Shown: positions 60,401 through 64,000 of the stretch, one piece after another | Layout of the letters: each line of letters begins with the position of its first letter | Position numbering within the stretch: the stretch's first letter is position 1 | Origin: Todiramphus chloris collaris | Taxonomy: Eukaryota; Chordata; Aves; Coraciiformes; Alcedinidae | Direction: 5' to 3' | Length of the DNA stretch: 64,000 nucleotides | NCBI GenBank assembly: GCA_025345505.1 | Contig: JANVCC010000030.1 | Location: forward strand, 4,080,123 to 4,144,122 | Translations under genes and position numbers: made by a program | The notes under the pieces: generated by a model | Told to the model about the DNA's origin: nothing | The model's database searches: none | The model's input: the letters and a program-made list of their open reading frames with translations, nothing else

Positions 60401-62984
60401 CCTGGAGGGGATCATTTGGGATGTAGAGCTGCATCACACTCATACTGTTCCTACCCCAAAGGTCCTCTGGATTAATAGGGTTAGCCAAAATATCCTTTCA
60501 CTTCTGCTTAATTAAGAGAAGTACGGCTGTGTCAGATCTTACTGGTGCGTTGCCTGAAACTTTGTCTCGTGCAATATCAGCTGACCAATAAATAGCTGGT
60601 TAATTATTAATTAGTTTAAGATTATGTTTGGAAGGGTAGATCACCTTGAAATGTTGTTTTCTGTTATCCTTTCCCAGCTAGTCAATGAAAGATTTCAATT
60701 TAATGTGAAATGGCAAACTACGCACAAGGGTTTTTAGGGTTTGTCAGGGGTCTGACGGGCTGCTGTGAGGGGCTGGTTCTTCCACACCATGTCCAGCAAG
60801 GACTGGGTGACAGCTCTCCTGCTCAGCACGTTTGGGATGCCTATAAATCCTCTGTTTAACAAATAATTTATAACCTGTATCAGACCAGAATAACTTCAAC
60901 ACTGAATGATCTTACACCTTGCAATTTTAGCTCATCCTGCTATGCACAGTACAGAGCTTTTTGTCCCCAGAGACAGCAGAGTGCTTTATGGATGATTTGA
61001 TGATTTTTTTTTAAATTTTTCTTTTAAATTATTTTTTTAACCCTCCACTGAAGTGCTGTTATGTTGGACTTCGGGGTGAAACACAAGGGGACACCCCGTT
61101 GCTGTCTCCTCTGACACTGTCTCTACCTGCTGGCTTCACAACAGGTGTACATCTCGGGGAGCGCTGCCCTTTCCCAGCCAGAAGCATGTCCTTGATGTGG
61201 ATGGTGTGGGCGAGACCTTCTCGTCCAGCTCTTCCTGGCTGCTGTTTGCAGATGTGAATTTTCCCTCTGGGCTAGGTGAAAAAGCTGAGGCCAGCTGCTA
61301 AATGTGTGTCCTTGCTCTTCCCATTCACCATGCACGACCTGCTCTGTAGGCCTGGTTGGGAGTTGACTGGGTGGCAGCTGTGCTCTATGTCTCTGTGCCA
61401 GGTTTGGCCTTGACTGGAGGTGGAGCATCTCCTCAAGCTGTTGGTCTCCTTCCAGGTCTCCCTGGCTTAGCTCACCCTCCACCACTTGGCAGATTTTGCT
61501 AATTGGGCTGCAAGAAATGCAAGTCAAGGATTGCTCACCTGATGCCCAGACCCAGCGCTGGGGGAACTGGGGGTGGGAAGGGGGGTCTGAGCAGTAGTGG
61601 GGAGCTGCTGCTGTCCCCTGTGGAGGAGTGTTGGCTGGGAGCTGCTCTTAGCAGCCCAAATCTGCTTTGTTGGCTACAGGTCAGAAAGCAAGAAAAGCAG
61701 AGAAAGAAAGATAGTTTTACTTGCAAGTAAAGGATATTTGATGAAATTTATTTAATAAAAATGCAGCATTCAACATGAATGGTGCTGTATAGCACATCTT
61801 AGAACTGAAATATTGATTTAAAAATGAATAATGCCCCAAATATCAAAGATAAAAAGAAATCTGGTTTACATATGTTTCTAAAAAGTGAAAAAAGCAAATA
61901 AGATCATGGATCCACGTGCTATTGCTTATCATCTACTCTATTTAGCGTAGCTTTTGAGATCTGGCAAAAATTCACTGAGTTTTATTTGTGTTTTTTGTAT
62001 GCTTGGAATCTCCTCAAGTCAGCTCCTGACGAACGTGATGCCTCATAATATACAGTACGTACAAGTTGCTTTTTAATGAATAACACTTCCTAATGCCTAT
62101 TTTAGGCAGTGTCTTCTGTAGAACAGCAGAGCTGACTGAGAACGGCATTTCAGGATGTCTACAATGTAGTAGCTGAAAACATGTTTTTGACATGTGAACT
62201 ACGTGCCTTGCTGTACTGAAACTATGTTAAACCAGACACATCAATAATATGTTTAGCCCTGTAAATGTCTTTCTATTGTCCTCATCGCCCTATTATGGCA
62301 ATTGCTTCTTAGGTGACTTTCATTTCTTGCCAAAGCGTAAAACACCCCATGATGCATGAAATGTGGGATTTGCATACCCATTTGAAGCATCAGATTCAAA
62401 AGCATGTTGGCAACTAGTTCCTCGAGGGCCTGTGTACGTAAATGCAGGGTTCTGCGAGGCTTGGCTGAGTGCTGTGGAGTGGCAGCATTGGTGTTGGGTC
62501 TTGTTGAAGGTGCTGGATTTTGACTTATCTCAGGAAAAGGTGGCACTTGGATTCCCTGGCCATGCCTGCAAAAAGGGCTGGGTGTCTGAGTACTTGCAGC
62601 AACAGCAGCTCCCTGCTTTGGCTAAGCTGGGTATGTGGTTGATCTATAGTTACTTCCTCCTGGAGAGCAAACCCCCTTTGCCCTCTCTTCCTGCTGGGGG
62701 GACGGGTAGACCTGGCAGAGCCACCCCCGATGTCCTTCCACCACCTCACTGTTCTCCTACTCTCACCGGGCTAAGGCAGAACGTCTCCTGTGTTGGCCTC
62801 AGCAAAGTGCATAATACTCTCTCCTTTGCTCCAGCTTCTCTAAAATCCTTCTATCCTGTGGTATTTATACTTCATACTTACAAAAGGAAGGGGTCTTATA
62901 GATATATACCTGTAACTGCACATCTTTTATGACATCCATCCAGGTCTGGGAAGTGAGAAAAGTTTCAGGGCATAGTTAAATCAA
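57421..62984. other. intron stretch without recognised gene
   Basis: AT-leaning intron. The longest frame (189 codons, + strand at 62363-62932) has no domain and no supporting splice structure. No transposon was named. Confidence 0.55.
59531..59543. repeat. C homopolymer (13)
   Basis: Thirteen C in unique intron. Confidence 0.85.
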
Positions 62985-63118
62985 ATTGTGTGGGTTTGGT
63001 TTATTGTGTTTCATTTTTGTTGTTCTTTTTTTTGTTTGGTGGTTTTTTTTTTTGTTTTTGTTTGGGTTTTTGTTTGTGTTTTTTGATTGTTTTGTTTTAG
63101 TTTGGTTTTGTTTTTGAC
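62985..63118. repeat. T/G-rich low-complexity tract (TTTG-like)
   Basis: Degenerate TTTG and GTTTT units with runs of 8-11 T across about 130 bases. An old simple repeat. Confidence 0.85.
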
Positions 63119-63202
63119 TTCTGCACAATGTTTTGTGGAAACTCTTCCTGTTTACACCAGGTGAGGATCTGACTCCCTTCACTGCTTTCGGTTTGGCTCT
63201 GC

Positions 63203-63250
63203 CACTAACTCTAAACTTGAGATATTCACTAACTCTAAACTTGAGATATT
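63203..63250. repeat. perfect 24-bp tandem duplication
   Basis: The unit CACTAACTCTAAACTTGAGA+TATT occurs twice without mismatch, 63203-63226 and 63227-63250. The exact identity points to a recent slippage or templated duplication. Confidence 0.95.
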
Positions 63251-63894
63251 TGCTGTTTCTACTAGGAAAGGGGGAGTGGAGTTTGGGGGAAGAAAGGCAA
63301 TCTTGAGGAAAACCTCCAACTTTCACATTTATGAGAGTGATTTTAATAACTCTGAGTTCCCCATGCTAATCCTTTAACAGGAAGGCGGTTTGAGAACCGA
63401 CCCAACCTCCTTTCATTCGATCCCAAAACACCTGCAACTCTCAGCAGAGTAATCTATGAATCACTGTGTCTGTCGTCCACTTATTGTCTTGTCTAGTGCA
63501 CTCCACGGTGGAACTAATCAACAGCCCTGAATGAAGCGTTGCTCCTGGGCTGAATTCCTTAAAGCTCCTGAAGTATTCAGCAAGGAGGAGAAATCTTTTA
63601 GTATGATTTGCCTCACATTCCAAATTCATTTATAGGAAGAGAATAGATGATTAACAACGGGTCGAGAGACACAGATTTAGCACTGCATTGCCCTGACCTG
63701 CCCCGAGTTACTCCTTCCACTTCCCAGGCTGCTCTAATAAGATGAGTTCAAGGAGTAGGATGGCAAAAGCTGCTTGAATCTCCTGCACCCAGCCATCTTA
63801 ATTTGGTTTATTGGCCTTAATGAAGAAATCTGGTTCCTTAATCACAGGTGAATGGAAAAGGTCACTTGCTACTCTGACAAATGAGTTTACCCTG

Positions 63895-64000
63895 AGCTGT
63901 TTGTGTCGGGCTTGCAGATAGTACGTTTCCCCCCTTTTTCTCCCTCGCGATGAAATGCCAACATCTTTGCGGCACCTCCTATCGCGGCCATTACCTGTGG
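63895..64000. promoter_or_regulatory. CpG-bearing patch at the window end (enhancer candidate)
   Basis: CpGs at about 63908, 63924, 63946-63948, 63970 and 63983-63985 in complex sequence. It runs off the window edge, so the extent is unknown. Constraint is inferred. Confidence 0.28.

Larger units (their letters stand above)
7422..64000 (+). other. MECOM: first intron of MECOM (5' part, continues beyond the window)
   Basis: From the donor to the window end I find no further exon with convincing reading frame, splice sites or homology. A very long intron between the MDS1 first exon and the PR-domain exons is known for vertebrate MECOM, so an intron of more than 56 kb is expected. The sequence is mainly AT-leaning with isolated CpG-bearing patches, microsatellites, and sparse degraded transposons. 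Small non-coding RNA genes or nested lncRNAs cannot be ruled out from sequence alone. Confidence 0.7.

Noticed and set aside
62363-62932. 189-codon frame on the + strand
   Set aside because: No domain or retrocopy features; composition is like the surrounding intron.
1-64000. CRISPR arrays, tRNA/rRNA genes, bacterial or viral operons, intact endogenous retrovirus
   Set aside because: No regularly spaced direct repeats, no cloverleaf or rRNA words, and no recognisable gag/pol/env-like frames or paired LTRs were seen.

Overview
The window is eukaryotic, almost certainly a bird and probably Neoaves. The evidence is a CR1-type LINE tail at about 42.24 kb whose wording matches CR1 copies common in neoavian birds, several very old palindromic (MITE-like) elements of a kind shared by birds, turtles and crocodilians, low overall repeat content, and long single-copy non-coding sequence. 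There is no prokaryotic gene content, no operon, no CRISPR array, and no multi-exon coding stretch. The listed open reading frames lack recognisable domains and appear to be chance frames.

The one gene I can name is on the + strand. At 7385-7421 a 12-codon reading frame (MRSKGRARKLAA) runs into a GT splice donor. This is the amino terminus of the MDS1-EVI1 (PRDM3) form of MECOM, a PR-domain zinc-finger regulator. The close paralogue PRDM16 starts in a similar way, but codon-level comparison from memory favours MECOM. The first coding exon lies in a large CpG island (about 6.94-8.32 kb). The rest of the window, 7422-64000, is the 5' part of a very long first intron.

Layout: 1-2.86 kb is upstream sequence with no gene. 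At 2.87-3.17 kb is a distal CpG island with two tandem, same-orientation CTCF-like motifs. At 4.32-4.80 kb is an AT-rich element crowded with homeodomain-type cores. More CpG islands lie at 5.09-5.99 and 6.09-6.35 kb, separated by a run of 47 A. The promoter island and exon 1 follow, with an upstream ORF in the presumed 5' leader and a strongly G-rich stretch just past the donor. Then come a 64-bp tandem duplication, a 12-unit CAG tract, a further CpG-rich block broken by a 400-base N gap, and a CTTCTC array. From 11 to 64 kb the sequence is mostly AT-leaning intron with scattered simple repeats, ancient transposon fragments, and a few patches that keep CpGs and look like conserved enhancer candidates (about 14.45, 34.2-34.5, 55.55, 57.3 and 63.9 kb).

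Together this resembles the 5' regulatory domain of a developmental transcription-factor gene: several CpG islands, possible insulator sites upstream, and a huge regulatory first intron. I found no convincing new biological system. The most testable points are the CTCF pair, the leader uORF, the nested ancient palindromes, and the CpG-retaining intronic patches.
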